Assembly (NCBI GenBank): GCA_000433355.1
Contig: FR893142.1
Location: 1-64,000 of the forward strand
DNA length: 64,000 nt
Direction: 5' to 3'
Source: Alistipes sp. CAG:435
Lineage (GTDB): Bacteria; Bacteroidota; Bacteroidia; Bacteroidales; UBA932
Below the pieces are notes generated by a model. It was not told the DNA's origin, did no database searches, and was given only the letters and a program-made list of their open reading frames with translations. A program made the translations under genes and the position numbers. Below are positions 1 to 8,544 of the stretch, piece by piece (within the stretch, counting starts at the first letter, position 1; each line of letters opens with the position of its first letter).

Positions 1-686
1 TAGTTTAACCACCCAAAAGTGTCAACCTTTTCCAGGGAAGGTCAGGTTCCTTTCCGACTTGGTCATAATAATACGTGCTATCATTCGCAAAAATAAAGGA
101 AAATCGAAAAAAAACAATCATTTTGGACAAAAAATTTATCAAATCGGACATTTTGCTTCCGCCCCGGCTGCTCCAATCGGACATTTTATGCTTGCAACTT
201 GCTGATAATCATAGGAAACTCATAAATAGTTTCTGCCCTTTTCAAGGACTGGGCTTTTTAGGCTTCAAAGCAAGCTCGTTTACCCACCGAGCTTCCTCCC
301 CCGAGAATGGTTTCCATAGGCGAACACGAAGGCAGCACTTTCAATAGTTTGGACAACTGTTTCCGCAAGTCTGATCTACATGGAAAAAATAAGCATCCAC
401 TTTTAGATAAGCACATTCCGCAGCATTTTTAACTTATGAAAACAGGTAGTTTCCGTACCCATCTGGCATGCTGTCCTCGAATATTCCGAAATTGCCGTAG
501 AAATAATCAGTCTTGGGCAGCAGTAAACCTCTTTTGAGAGGAAGTTCCAATGGGGAAATGGAGAGACACATCTATGATTGCCGGGAGTCATGGATAACGT
601 CCCGACAAGCCTGTCGGCAGTAAAGACTATTTACTACTAACAGGCTTGCAAAAGAAAACCGCTTTTATATAAACAAGAAAGGCTGA
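1..686. other. Gene-poor AT-rich stretch
   Basis: No convincing coding region is seen. The longest open frames (75-347 on the plus strand, 403-591 on the minus strand) have no recognisable motif and no promoter-like start. The stretch is AT-richer than the window average and abuts other accessory or decayed sequence. A small hairpin (CCGACA, loop AGCC, TGTCGG) lies near 601-616, and one GAATATTC palindrome lies at 479-486. Confidence 0.5.
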
Positions 687-1946
687 CTAACCTTGTTCCA
701 ACAATTTCTTATCGGTCAAGAAATCCAACAACCCAATAGTCAACACGCCGAGTTCATCTTCTTTGCGATGAATATCATCACCAACAATGACAATCTTGCG
801 GAAGTGGTCATTGATTGACAATAATGGGCGACGTTCTTGCTGTTCCTTCTCTGGCGTAGGCATGTGGAAAGCCGACTGGATGTACACCCTGTATGGAGGA
901 CGGTTTACCACAAAGTCAACCTCCAACTGTCTTCTGACAAATTTTCCATTCTCATCTTTGCCTCCAAGTTCTACTAAACCGACATCCACGTTATAGCCAC
1001 GACTACGGAGTTCATTATAGATAATATTCTCCATAATGTGCGTTTCCTCTTGCTGGCGATAGTTGAGAATGGCAGCACGTATGCCGATGTCTGCGAAGTA
1101 GTATTTCGTCTCGGTACCAATATATTTTCTGCCTTTCACATCATAGCGTAAGGCTTCTTCAATCAAGAAAGAGTCTTTCAGATAGTCAATATATTGTTTT
1201 ATAGTGTCTCTTTTTATGGCTACCCCTTGTGCAGATTGAAAGGTATTGGCTATTCTTGTTGGGTTGGTTGACGAACCAATGCCCGAGGCTATTACACGCA
1301 CCAGTTCCTTCATTCCTTCTGGATTACGCAGATGGTTGCGCTCAATTACGTCACGCAGATAGGTAGTTTCATACAGACCACGCAAATAGTCTGTTTTCTT
1401 TTCTTCCGTTTCAAGCAAAGCCACCTGTGGCAGTCCTCCAAAAGTATAGTAATCCAACCAAGCTTTGCGTATATCTCCACCAATACCACTAAAGTATTCG
1501 TCAAAGGTGAGAGGCCAGATGCGTATCTCGTCACCTCTGCCTCGAAACTCAGTCACAACATCACTTGACAGGAAACGAGAGCTTGAGCCCGACACATACA
1601 CGTCCACATTCCTCATGTGTGTCAAGCTAAGAATCACATCCACAAATTCTTCTACCAACTGTACCTCGTCCAAGACTATATAATAAGGATTGCCATCATC
1701 CACTACCTTTGAATCAATGTAGTCGAGCAAAGCATCGGGCTTTCTCAACCGTCTGTTTCGGAAATCATCAAGTTGTATTTCGATGATGTGATTATCAGTC
1801 ACCCCATGTTCCAACAGCCAGTTATGCCAGATATCAAACAGCAGGAAAGACTTTCCACATCGTCTGACACCTGTTATAATCTTCACAAGTCCGTTCCCAC
1901 GTCCTGCGATAAGTTCATCCAAATATTTCTTACGTTCAAATATCAT
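687..1946 (-). CDS. AAA ATPase with DUF4143-type C-terminus
   Basis: This 419-residue protein is a typical prokaryotic AAA_14/DUF4143 ATPase. The Walker A motif GVRRCGKS is at residues 26-33 and the Walker B motif LDEVQ at about 92-96. A winged-helix/DUF4143-like half follows, with an EVDFVV motif (about residues 343-348) that resembles the PD-(D/E)xK-type core often seen in this family. The family is widespread and mobile, and its cellular role is poorly defined; it is often near toxin-antitoxin or accessory genes. The length is normal and the frame intact. It stands alone in an AT-richer region next to degraded genes, which suggests acquisition by transfer (inference). A TATCTTTG element lies upstream at 1989-1996. 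Confidence 0.85.
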   Translation of the reverse strand: MIFERKKYLDELIAGRGNGLVKIITGVRRCGKSFLLFDIWHNWLLEHGVTDNHIIEIQLDDFRNRRLRKPDALLDYIDSKVVDDGNPYYIVLDEVQLVEEFVDVILSLTHMRNVDVYVSGSSSRFLSSDVVTEFRGRGDEIRIWPLTFDEYFSGIGGDIRKAWLDYYTFGGLPQVALLETEEKKTDYLRGLYETTYLRDVIERNHLRNPEGMKELVRVIASGIGSSTNPTRIANTFQSAQGVAIKRDTIKQYIDYLKDSFLIEEALRYDVKGRKYIGTETKYYFADIGIRAAILNYRQQEETHIMENIIYNELRSRGYNVDVGLVELGGKDENGKFVRRQLEVDFVVNRPPYRVYIQSAFHMPTPEKEQQERRPLLSINDHFRKIVIVGDDIHRKEDELGVLTIGLLDFLTDKKLLEQG

Positions 1947-1988
1947 ATTAGAGTACTTTTTTTGATATTGGTATCATATTTTACACCG

Positions 1989-1996
1989 CAAAGATA
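1989..1996 (-). promoter_or_regulatory. Putative -7 element for the DUF4143 ATPase
   Basis: On the minus strand the sequence reads TATCTTTG, an exact match to the Bacteroidetes -7 consensus TAnnTTTG. It lies 43 bp before the ATPase start codon. No good TTTG -33 element was seen at the usual spacing. Confidence 0.45.
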
Positions 1997-2187
1997 ATGA
2001 TTTTATCCCAAAAGCCAGCAGTGTCCACTTCTCCAAAAAAGTTTTCTTTTGGCTGGCAGGAATTTGGTTCACGAGCATTGGCATCATCATCATTGAGCTG
2101 ACACTTGGAATGCTGCGGATATTCGGTTTGATGGACTTATAATATCGAATTTCTAAGAGGTTACGAAGCATCGTTTTTACCTTATGT

Positions 2188-2735
2188 TCATGGTTTCATA
2201 CCAATAATGGCAGCATACGACGGCTTTTTGTGGTGAATCTTCGTTTGGATGAAGCCAGCCTCGTTGAGCAACGACTGGAGCTGTTCAGGAGAATACGCTG
2301 TCATGCCCTCCACGACATTGGTCCATACGGAATCTGCATCAAGCACCTCTACCATGATGGCGAACTTGCCACCTTTTTTCAGTACACGGCGAACTTCTTG
2401 TAGGCAGTCAGACATGTTGGGCCAGAAATATACCGTCTCGACAGCCGTTACAAGGTCGAACTTCCCGTCCTCGTAGGGCAACTTCTCGGCAGAACCCTGA
2501 CAGACGAAGACTTGCTTGTCGAGTACGTTGGCGTTTACTTTCCTGGCTTTCGCCACGCTCTCCTCCGAAATGTCGATGCCATAGACCTGCGCCCACTCAC
2601 TACGTTTGGTTAATCTTTTTAGGGTAGCACCTCCACCGCAGCCAATGTCAAGCATCGTCCAACCCTTCTGGAATTCTACGAAGCCCAACCCCCAATTCGT
2701 CAGCGGTGCATGGCCGAAGTTCATCATGCACATAT
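2188..2735 (-). pseudogene. Class I SAM methyltransferase, 5'-truncated
   Basis: The frame encodes the core of a class I SAM-dependent methyltransferase: motif I LDIGCGGG, acidic loop GIDIS, a QGSAEKLPY motif II segment, and a hydrophobic FDLVTAVETVYFW strand. It also has the family's NFGHAPLTNWGLG segment just before motif I. The residues upstream of that segment are an out-of-frame reading of a metallo-beta-lactamase-fold gene, so the native N-terminus is missing. The two coding sequences meet at about 2720 in different frames, pointing to a deletion that fused two genes. A translated product beginning at an internal Met cannot be excluded, but loss of function is likely. Confidence 0.7.
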
Positions 2736-3130
2736 TTGCCATTGGCATCCTGCACGAAAAGGTTCTGATTTCCCTTGGGCATCGGATGATTCTGAGGGAT
2801 ATGGGCAATCACATGGATGCCTTCTGCTATCTCACAAGTCTGTTCAATCTTCAGAAGCCTCTCTTCATTGATTTCTGGCCACTCCGTAGTAATGCTATGT
2901 AGATTCCCCCGTTTAGAAAAGAATTCACCGCTCATGGCATCGGGCGAGACGATGACCTTAGCCTGTCGATTATGCTCCAAGAAATATCGTAGCCCTCCTT
3001 CATGGTCACTATGCCCATGAGAAATGAAAACATAATCCACATCATTTAGGTTTATACCCAACAGCTTTGCGTTTCGGATAAACAAGTCACTTGCTCCTGT
3101 GTCAAGCAGGATCTTGTGCCGCCTTTGTCA
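2720..3130 (-). pseudogene. Metallo-beta-lactamase-fold hydrolase fragment
   Basis: The frame carries the signature HGHSDH (the HxHxDH metal-binding motif), preceded by KILLDTGASDLF and followed by typical MBL strands ending in FVQDANGKYVHDE. Upstream, the same frame meets a stop codon at about 3135, and the next open stretch lies in another frame with no MBL similarity, so the N-terminus is lost. Downstream, coding continuity breaks at about 2720, where the methyltransferase fragment begins in another frame. Both ends are therefore truncated. The native family has about 250 residues; about 130 remain here. Confidence 0.7.
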
Positions 3131-3206
3131 TATTGCTTGCGTTTGCCGACGGGAGGCTCTGTCAAAGTGATGCGAACCACAGCAGTTCTTTCAAGACTGC
3201 GGGCAA

Positions 3207-3242
3207 GAAAAAAAAGAGGATGACCTATTCGGGTCACCCTTT
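3207..3242 (-). terminator. Rho-independent terminator after the fucosidase gene
   Basis: The hairpin TGACC-TATTCG-GGTCA, extended by AGG/CCT, is followed on the minus strand by a run of eight T. It lies just past the GH29 stop codon. T residues on the other side mean it could also act from the plus strand. Confidence 0.7.
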
Positions 3243-3263
3243 TTATAGTTTGATGTGGGAACG

Positions 3264-4598
3264 CTATTTCATCGTCACCGAGATGACGTAGTCCTCCGCC
3301 GGAAGGTCAGCCGGGAGGGTTATGAAAAGATTCTCACCGACTTTCTTGACTGACAGGGCCGTTCCGTCATACAATGCGGTCACTGACTTGACCTTGGCCT
3401 TCTTGGCGACCGGAATCTCAAGGACAGCGCCCGGGTTCTGAAGGACATGAATATAGAAGGTCTTGCCACCCGTGAGAGGAGCGGTCGAGACTCCCCACTC
3501 CTGCTCGGCTATCGGGCCGGGGCCGCAGCCCTTGATGGATTCACCATTCACCTTCATCCACTGGCCGATCTCTTTCAACAGAGACAGAGCGGCTTCCGGA
3601 AGGCGGCCGTCCGCGCGCGGACCGATGTTCAGCAAAAGGTTGGTGTTCATCGAGACAGCCTTCGCAAGAGTGCCGATGAGCTGAGCGGCGGTCTTGTAGT
3701 CCCGATCCTTCACACTGTAGCCCCAAGTGTGGTTCATCGTCTGGCACATCTCCAACGGGAGTTTGTCGCTGACCATCTGTCCCTCGGAATAACCGGCGGT
3801 GTTCTGCCCCGGAAGATCCCTCTCGAACATCTGGAAATCCTCACCCTCAATCGGTTGGATATGGTGATTGTTACCAATGAGACAGGCCGGATCCACTGAA
3901 TGAATATATTCATAGAACTCAGGCATCTTCCAGTTGAAAGGAATCGAGTCGCGCTTGTGGTCCCAATAGCCGTCGAACCAGAGGGCGCGGACAGGGGCGT
4001 ACTGAGTCATCAACTCTTTCACCTGCTGTTTCATGAAGCCGAGGTAGTGGTCATAGTCTGGATGATCGCCCTTGCGGCCGGTGTTGTGGCCGGACTCGCC
4101 AAGAGGGTAATCCTCTCTTATCCAGTCCAGAATCGAATAATAGAACTGGAGGCTCAGACCTTCCTTATGGCAGGCGTCAGCCAGATCCCTCATCACATCC
4201 TTTCCCCAAGGGGTAGCCTTGACGATGTTGTAGTCCGAAGCCTTGGTGTCGAACATAGAGAAACCATCGTGATGACGGGAGGTGATCGTCACATAGCCGG
4301 CACCGGCATCCTTGAAAGCCTTAACCCATTCCTCGGCGTTGTAGCCGGCGGGATAGAAAGCGGTCGCCGCGTGGGCATATTCATCCTTGTTCAGGCCTCC
4401 AAGCTGGAGGTACCACTCCCCTTGCGCGTATGACGCATATATTCCCCAATGCAGGAATATTCCGAAGCGGTCGTTGACGAGTTGGCGGCGCGCCTCCAGA
4501 TTCTCCGGAGTCGGCTGATAGTGGTTCTGTGAATATCCCGCCGAAGCGGTCACGAGTGAAAGGCAGATTGCCAGAAAGGTGGTTCTCAATGTCTTCAT
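3264..4598 (-). CDS. Alpha-L-fucosidase, GH29
   Basis: This secreted glycoside hydrolase of 444 residues has a signal peptide ending near residue 23 (ASAGYSQ). GH29 hallmarks are present: FGIFLHWGIYA near residues 45-55, TSRHHDGFSMF near 106-116, and ALWFDG near 205-210, whose Asp209 corresponds to the GH29 catalytic nucleophile. It should release terminal L-fucose from glycans in the periplasm. It is the last gene of a minus-strand series GH2, SDR, UxuA, GH29, about 29 bp after uxuA, with a terminator downstream. The released fucose could feed FucP/FucI encoded at 21.9-25.0 kb. The length is normal and the frame intact. GH29 assignment is firm; the exact linkage specificity is unknown. Confidence 0.93.
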   Translation of the reverse strand: MKTLRTTFLAICLSLVTASAGYSQNHYQPTPENLEARRQLVNDRFGIFLHWGIYASYAQGEWYLQLGGLNKDEYAHAATAFYPAGYNAEEWVKAFKDAGAGYVTITSRHHDGFSMFDTKASDYNIVKATPWGKDVMRDLADACHKEGLSLQFYYSILDWIREDYPLGESGHNTGRKGDHPDYDHYLGFMKQQVKELMTQYAPVRALWFDGYWDHKRDSIPFNWKMPEFYEYIHSVDPACLIGNNHHIQPIEGEDFQMFERDLPGQNTAGYSEGQMVSDKLPLEMCQTMNHTWGYSVKDRDYKTAAQLIGTLAKAVSMNTNLLLNIGPRADGRLPEAALSLLKEIGQWMKVNGESIKGCGPGPIAEQEWGVSTAPLTGGKTFYIHVLQNPGAVLEIPVAKKAKVKSVTALYDGTALSVKKVGENLFITLPADLPAEDYVISVTMK

Positions 4599-4627
4599 AA
4601 TGAATATATTTGTAAATACAATCAGTT

Positions 4628-5818
4628 TTACTCCTCAGGATAAAGCGAGCCGGCGATGCCCATCTGGAGGCCGCGAAGCTCAGCGATGCCCCTCATTCGG
4701 CCGTAGCAGGAATATCCCGGGTTGGATTTCTTCTGAAGGTCATCGCACATCCTGTGGCCGTGGTCAGGACGGCAGAAGACGCGGAACCCACGCTCCTGCA
4801 TCACCTCAAGGAGGGTCTTCATCATTCCGTACATATCCACGTCACCGGCCAGGTGCGTGTCCTCGAAATAGTTGCCCTCGGCGTCACGCTTCGTGCTTCT
4901 GAAATGCACGAAATCAGTCCTGTCCCCAAACTCGCGCATCATTCCGACAAGATCGTTGTCAGCCCTGATGCCGAACGAACCGGTGCAGAGGCAAAGGCCG
5001 TTGGACCAGTTAGGGACCGCGGCGATCAGTTTACGGAAATCATCCGCCGTTGAAAGGATCCTTGGAAGACCAAGAATCGGGAACGGTGGGTCATCCGGAT
5101 GGATGACCATCCTCACTCCAACTTCGTCAGCCACTGGGCAGATCTGGCTCAGGAAGAAGATAAGATTGCTTCTAAGTTTCTCTGAATCAATTCCTTCGTA
5201 CCTTTCGAGCTCTTTTCTGAACTGGTCAAGGGTGAAACTCTCCTCGCTGCCAGGAAGGCCGGCGATCATCGTTCGGGTGAGTTTGTGGATCTCCTCAGCG
5301 TCCATCTTCTCGAAACGTGCCTTTGCCTTGGCGATGTCCTCGGCTGAATATTCCTTCTCCGCCCCCGGTCTTTTCAGGATGAAAAGGTCGAACGCCAGCA
5401 GGGCCGCGCGCTCGAAGCGCAGACAGGTCGAGCCGTCCGGAAGCCTGTAGTCCAGATCGGTACGGGTCCAGTCAAGCACCGGCATGAAGTTGTAGGTCAC
5501 GCACTTGATGCCGCACTCAGCGAGGTTGCGCAGAGTCTGCTTGTAGTTCTCGATATACTGGAGATAGTCCCCGGTCTGGGTCTTGATGTGTTCGTGCACA
5601 GGCACGCTTTCGACCACGCTCCAGATGAGTCCCCAGTCGGCGATCATCTTCTGGCGGGCCTTGATCTCCTCGACAGGCCACACCTGACCGTTAGGAATAT
5701 GATGGAGAGCGTGAACGATGTCAGTCACGCCTGTCTGACGTATGTAGTCCAGAGAGATAGGATCGTTCGGGCCGTACCATCTCCAGCTCTCCCGCATTAA
5801 AAATAAATCTTTATTCAT
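4628..5818 (-). CDS. uxuA: Mannonate dehydratase
   Basis: UxuA dehydrates D-mannonate to 2-keto-3-deoxygluconate in the cytoplasmic hexuronate pathway. The protein has 396 residues, the usual length, and the opening RWYGPND and VTDIVHALH segments are characteristic. The conserved segments VIHPDDPP, LCTGSFG and CRPDHGHR supply the His, Cys and Asp residues expected for metal binding in this TIM-barrel enzyme. It lies 5 bp after the mannonate oxidoreductase-like SDR gene, its predicted upstream enzyme. The start ATG sits in the context GAATATG, seen at several other starts in this window. Confidence 0.95.
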   Translation of the reverse strand: MNKDLFLMRESWRWYGPNDPISLDYIRQTGVTDIVHALHHIPNGQVWPVEEIKARQKMIADWGLIWSVVESVPVHEHIKTQTGDYLQYIENYKQTLRNLAECGIKCVTYNFMPVLDWTRTDLDYRLPDGSTCLRFERAALLAFDLFILKRPGAEKEYSAEDIAKAKARFEKMDAEEIHKLTRTMIAGLPGSEESFTLDQFRKELERYEGIDSEKLRSNLIFFLSQICPVADEVGVRMVIHPDDPPFPILGLPRILSTADDFRKLIAAVPNWSNGLCLCTGSFGIRADNDLVGMMREFGDRTDFVHFRSTKRDAEGNYFEDTHLAGDVDMYGMMKTLLEVMQERGFRVFCRPDHGHRMCDDLQKKSNPGYSCYGRMRGIAELRGLQMGIAGSLYPEE

Positions 5819-5823
5819 ATTCC

Positions 5824-6642
5824 TTAGATCGAGAAAGCGTCAAAACCTCCGTCCACAACATTGATAGTTCCCGTCACGGCCTTGGAGGCGTCGGAAGCCA
5901 GCCAGTGGAGGGTTCCGAGAAGTTCCTCCGGCTCAAGGAAACGTCCGAACGGAGTGTGGGCCAAAATCTTGTGAGAGCGGTCGGTCAGACTGCCGTCAGG
6001 ATTCGTGAGCAGGGAACGGTTCTGGTTCGTGAGCAGGAATCCCGGAGCGATGGCGTTGACCCTGAAGCCCTCGCCGAACTTTATCGCAAGCTCGCCGGCC
6101 AGATACTTGGTCCAGTTGGCCACAGCGGCCTTGGCCACACCATAACCGGCCACACGTGTGAGAGGCCTGAGTGAAGTCTCGCTGCAGAAGTTGATGATCG
6201 AACCTTTCTTCTTTCCTACCATCGCCTTGGCGAACACCATAGTAGGAAGGATAGTGCCGAACAGGTTGAGATCCACCACCTTGCGCACAGCCTCAACATC
6301 CAGGTCGAAGATTGTCTTCTCAGGCGGAACCGTCGCGGCGGCCATGTTGCCTCCGGCGGCGTTAAGCAGGATATCGATCCCGCCAAACTTCGCCACGATC
6401 TCCTTGCAGTTTGCCTCAAGTGTATCCTTGTCAAGCACATTTGTAGCGAGGAAGCAAGCCTCACCACCCTCTGCCTTGATCTCGGCCACAATGGCCTCAC
6501 CCTTCTCGGCGGCACGGTCAAGATCCAGAAGAGCGACCTTCGCGCCTTGCGCGGCGAAATATTTCACAATTGTGGCTCCGAGAACCCCGCAGGCCCCCGT
6601 CATCACCACCACTTTACCTTTGATGTCAAAAAGATTATCCAT
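5824..6642 (-). CDS. SDR oxidoreductase, probable D-mannonate oxidoreductase
   Basis: This classical short-chain dehydrogenase of 272 residues has the cofactor motif TGACGVLG near the N-terminus, NAAGG in the middle, and the catalytic YGVAK (YxxxK) motif. Its position directly before uxuA strongly suggests it reduces fructuronate to mannonate; Bacteroidetes use SDR-type enzymes for this step. UxuB of Escherichia coli is a different, longer family, so I give no symbol. It is intact, cytoplasmic, and co-oriented with GH2 (upstream) and uxuA (downstream), with gaps of 19 and 5 bp. SDR membership is certain; substrate is inferred from context. Confidence 0.85.
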   Translation of the reverse strand: MDNLFDIKGKVVVMTGACGVLGATIVKYFAAQGAKVALLDLDRAAEKGEAIVAEIKAEGGEACFLATNVLDKDTLEANCKEIVAKFGGIDILLNAAGGNMAAATVPPEKTIFDLDVEAVRKVVDLNLFGTILPTMVFAKAMVGKKKGSIINFCSETSLRPLTRVAGYGVAKAAVANWTKYLAGELAIKFGEGFRVNAIAPGFLLTNQNRSLLTNPDGSLTDRSHKILAHTPFGRFLEPEELLGTLHWLASDASKAVTGTINVVDGGFDAFSI

Positions 6643-6661
6643 GATTGTTGTTACTTGTTGA

Positions 6662-8521
6662 TTATTTGACAGGCATTGACTTGATCACCTTGGTGTTGAT
6701 CTCGTTCAATTTCTTCTCATTCATCTTCACGACCTTCCTGTCGTAGGTCATGAGGCCGTTTACCTCACCCTCGACATCGGTCGTCTGAGTGTAAACCGCG
6801 CCGCAGACACCCTGCCTTACCAGCAGGATAAGGTGATCGGCGAACCTTGAATATTCATCAAGCACCTCGTCGCCGCTCTTGTACTGGACATAGCCCCAGT
6901 TGCGGTCAGGCTGCCACAGATGCCCCTCAAGCGGAAGACCGATGCCGCCATATTCACCCACCACATTCGCCATCTTGGTCTCCCAAAGGTACATCGCCGG
7001 ATAAGGATAGTGGTGGTTGTCCATGATGTCGCCGCAATCAGGCTCCCAGCTGCCTCCTGAGGACATGTTGATAAGTCTTGTAGGATCCTGCGCCCTCGTG
7101 AAATCAACGACGGCCTTGGTGTCGAACTGTCCCCAGGCCTCGTTGAACGGAACCCACATCACCACGCAAGGGAACTTCCTGACCTGCGCGATGATCTCGC
7201 CCCATTCCTTATAATAGTTGGCCTTGGCCATCGGCGTGGCAGGGAAATCCGTGCCCTCGCCGTAGTTGTGTATTCCCCACTTGTTGAGATTGTTGCCGGC
7301 AAAGGACGGCATGTCCTGCCAGACCATCATGCCGATCTGGTCGCAATGGTAGAACCAGCGCGAAGGCTCGACCTTGATGTGCTTACGGATCATGTTGAAA
7401 CCGAAGTCCTTGGTTTTTTGAATATCAAACCTCAAAGCCTCGTCGGTAGGAGCGGTGTATAGCCCGTCCGGCCACCAGCCCTGGTCCAGAGGGCCGAACT
7501 GGAAGAGAGGCTGACCGTTGAGAGCCATCAGTTTCGTGTTCTTGTTCTTGACGAACAATGAGACCTCCCTCATTGCCGTGTAGCCGTTGACAGCATCGAT
7601 CGTCTTTCCGCCGCGGACCACGGTAACCCGGAGACCATAGAGATAAGGCGAGTCCGGAGACCACAGCCGTGGATCCTCCACAGGAAGCGTCACCGTGCCT
7701 CCCGGAACAGTCTTTCCCCGGGCGATGACCTTGCCGGAGGCATTGTCGGTCGAATAGCCGACACCGCCCTCAAGAAGCTCCACCTTCACGACATCGCCTT
7801 CCAAAGCGCCCTCAGTGGTCACAGTGACATCGACCTTCCCCGCCTTGATGTCGGAGACAGCGTAGTAGTCAGCGACATGCGCCTTGGCCACCGGCTCGAT
7901 CCAGACACTCTGCCAGATACCCGACACAGCGGTGTACCAGATGCCACTCGGCGTCCGGACCTGCTTGCCGCGAGGTTGGAAATCATTATCCGTAGAATCC
8001 TCGACCCTGACAACCAATGTGTTGTCGCCGGACTTCAGATAAGGAGTGATGTCAAAGGAGAAATGCGTGTAGCCGCCGGTGTGCCTTCCGACCTGGACAT
8101 CGTTGACAATCACATCGGCCTGCCAGTCAACCGCCTCGAAGTTCAGCAGCAGACGCTTGCCCTTCCACGCCGACGGCACTCTGAACGTCGTCCTGTACCA
8201 TAGGGCATCCTCTGGAGTGAATGTACGTCCTACTCCCGAAAGTGAGGATTCCACAGCGAATGGAACAAGAATCTGCCCGTCAAACTTTTCCGGGACAGCA
8301 GCGTTCTTTAGAGTTATTGAATATTCCCACAGACCGTTCAGGGATTTCCATTCGGGCCTTACCATCTGAGGGCGAGGATATTCCTTATGGACATTCTCCG
8401 GCGTGACCTCCTCGGCCCACGCCGTCCTGATGCGGTCGCCGGCAGGCGCCCAACTTTGGGCCGATACTGTTCCGGCAGTCATCAGGGACAATACCAGAGC
8501 GGTGCAAAGACAATTCTTCAT
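6662..8521 (-). CDS. Glycoside hydrolase family 2 protein
   Basis: This 619-residue secreted enzyme has a signal peptide (cleavage after TVSA). It has the GH2 order: jelly-roll sugar-binding domain (GLWEYSI, DVIVNDVQVGRHTGGYTHFSFDIT), Ig-like sandwich, then a TIM barrel. The barrel carries FNMIRKHIKVEP, the acid/base segment WVPFNEAWGQ (Glu near 459) and the nucleophile segment VVGEYGG (Glu near 521). Beta-galactosidase and beta-glucuronidase are both GH2 activities; the following mannonate genes favour glucuronidase-like release of hexuronates, but that is inference. It opens the hexuronate/fucose operon and begins 23 bp after DUF853 with no visible promoter, so some transcription may run through from upstream. 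Confidence 0.9.
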   Translation of the reverse strand: MKNCLCTALVLSLMTAGTVSAQSWAPAGDRIRTAWAEEVTPENVHKEYPRPQMVRPEWKSLNGLWEYSITLKNAAVPEKFDGQILVPFAVESSLSGVGRTFTPEDALWYRTTFRVPSAWKGKRLLLNFEAVDWQADVIVNDVQVGRHTGGYTHFSFDITPYLKSGDNTLVVRVEDSTDNDFQPRGKQVRTPSGIWYTAVSGIWQSVWIEPVAKAHVADYYAVSDIKAGKVDVTVTTEGALEGDVVKVELLEGGVGYSTDNASGKVIARGKTVPGGTVTLPVEDPRLWSPDSPYLYGLRVTVVRGGKTIDAVNGYTAMREVSLFVKNKNTKLMALNGQPLFQFGPLDQGWWPDGLYTAPTDEALRFDIQKTKDFGFNMIRKHIKVEPSRWFYHCDQIGMMVWQDMPSFAGNNLNKWGIHNYGEGTDFPATPMAKANYYKEWGEIIAQVRKFPCVVMWVPFNEAWGQFDTKAVVDFTRAQDPTRLINMSSGGSWEPDCGDIMDNHHYPYPAMYLWETKMANVVGEYGGIGLPLEGHLWQPDRNWGYVQYKSGDEVLDEYSRFADHLILLVRQGVCGAVYTQTTDVEGEVNGLMTYDRKVVKMNEKKLNEINTKVIKSMPVK

Positions 8522-8544
8522 TTTGATTTGTTATTTGCTATTTG

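Noticed and set aside
75..347. 90-codon frame in the left accessory stretch
   Set aside because: No similarity, no promoter, biased composition; not supported as a gene.
1974..2171. 65-codon minus-strand frame between the ATPase and methyltransferase fragment
   Set aside because: No motif; it contains the promoter element of the ATPase and a Met-rich run. Treated as non-coding.
3052..3237. Frame with LERTAVVRITLTEPPVGKRKQ upstream of the MBL fragment
   Set aside because: It may be the end of a third decayed gene but I cannot name it. It is not the MBL N-terminus, and I do not annotate it as a gene.
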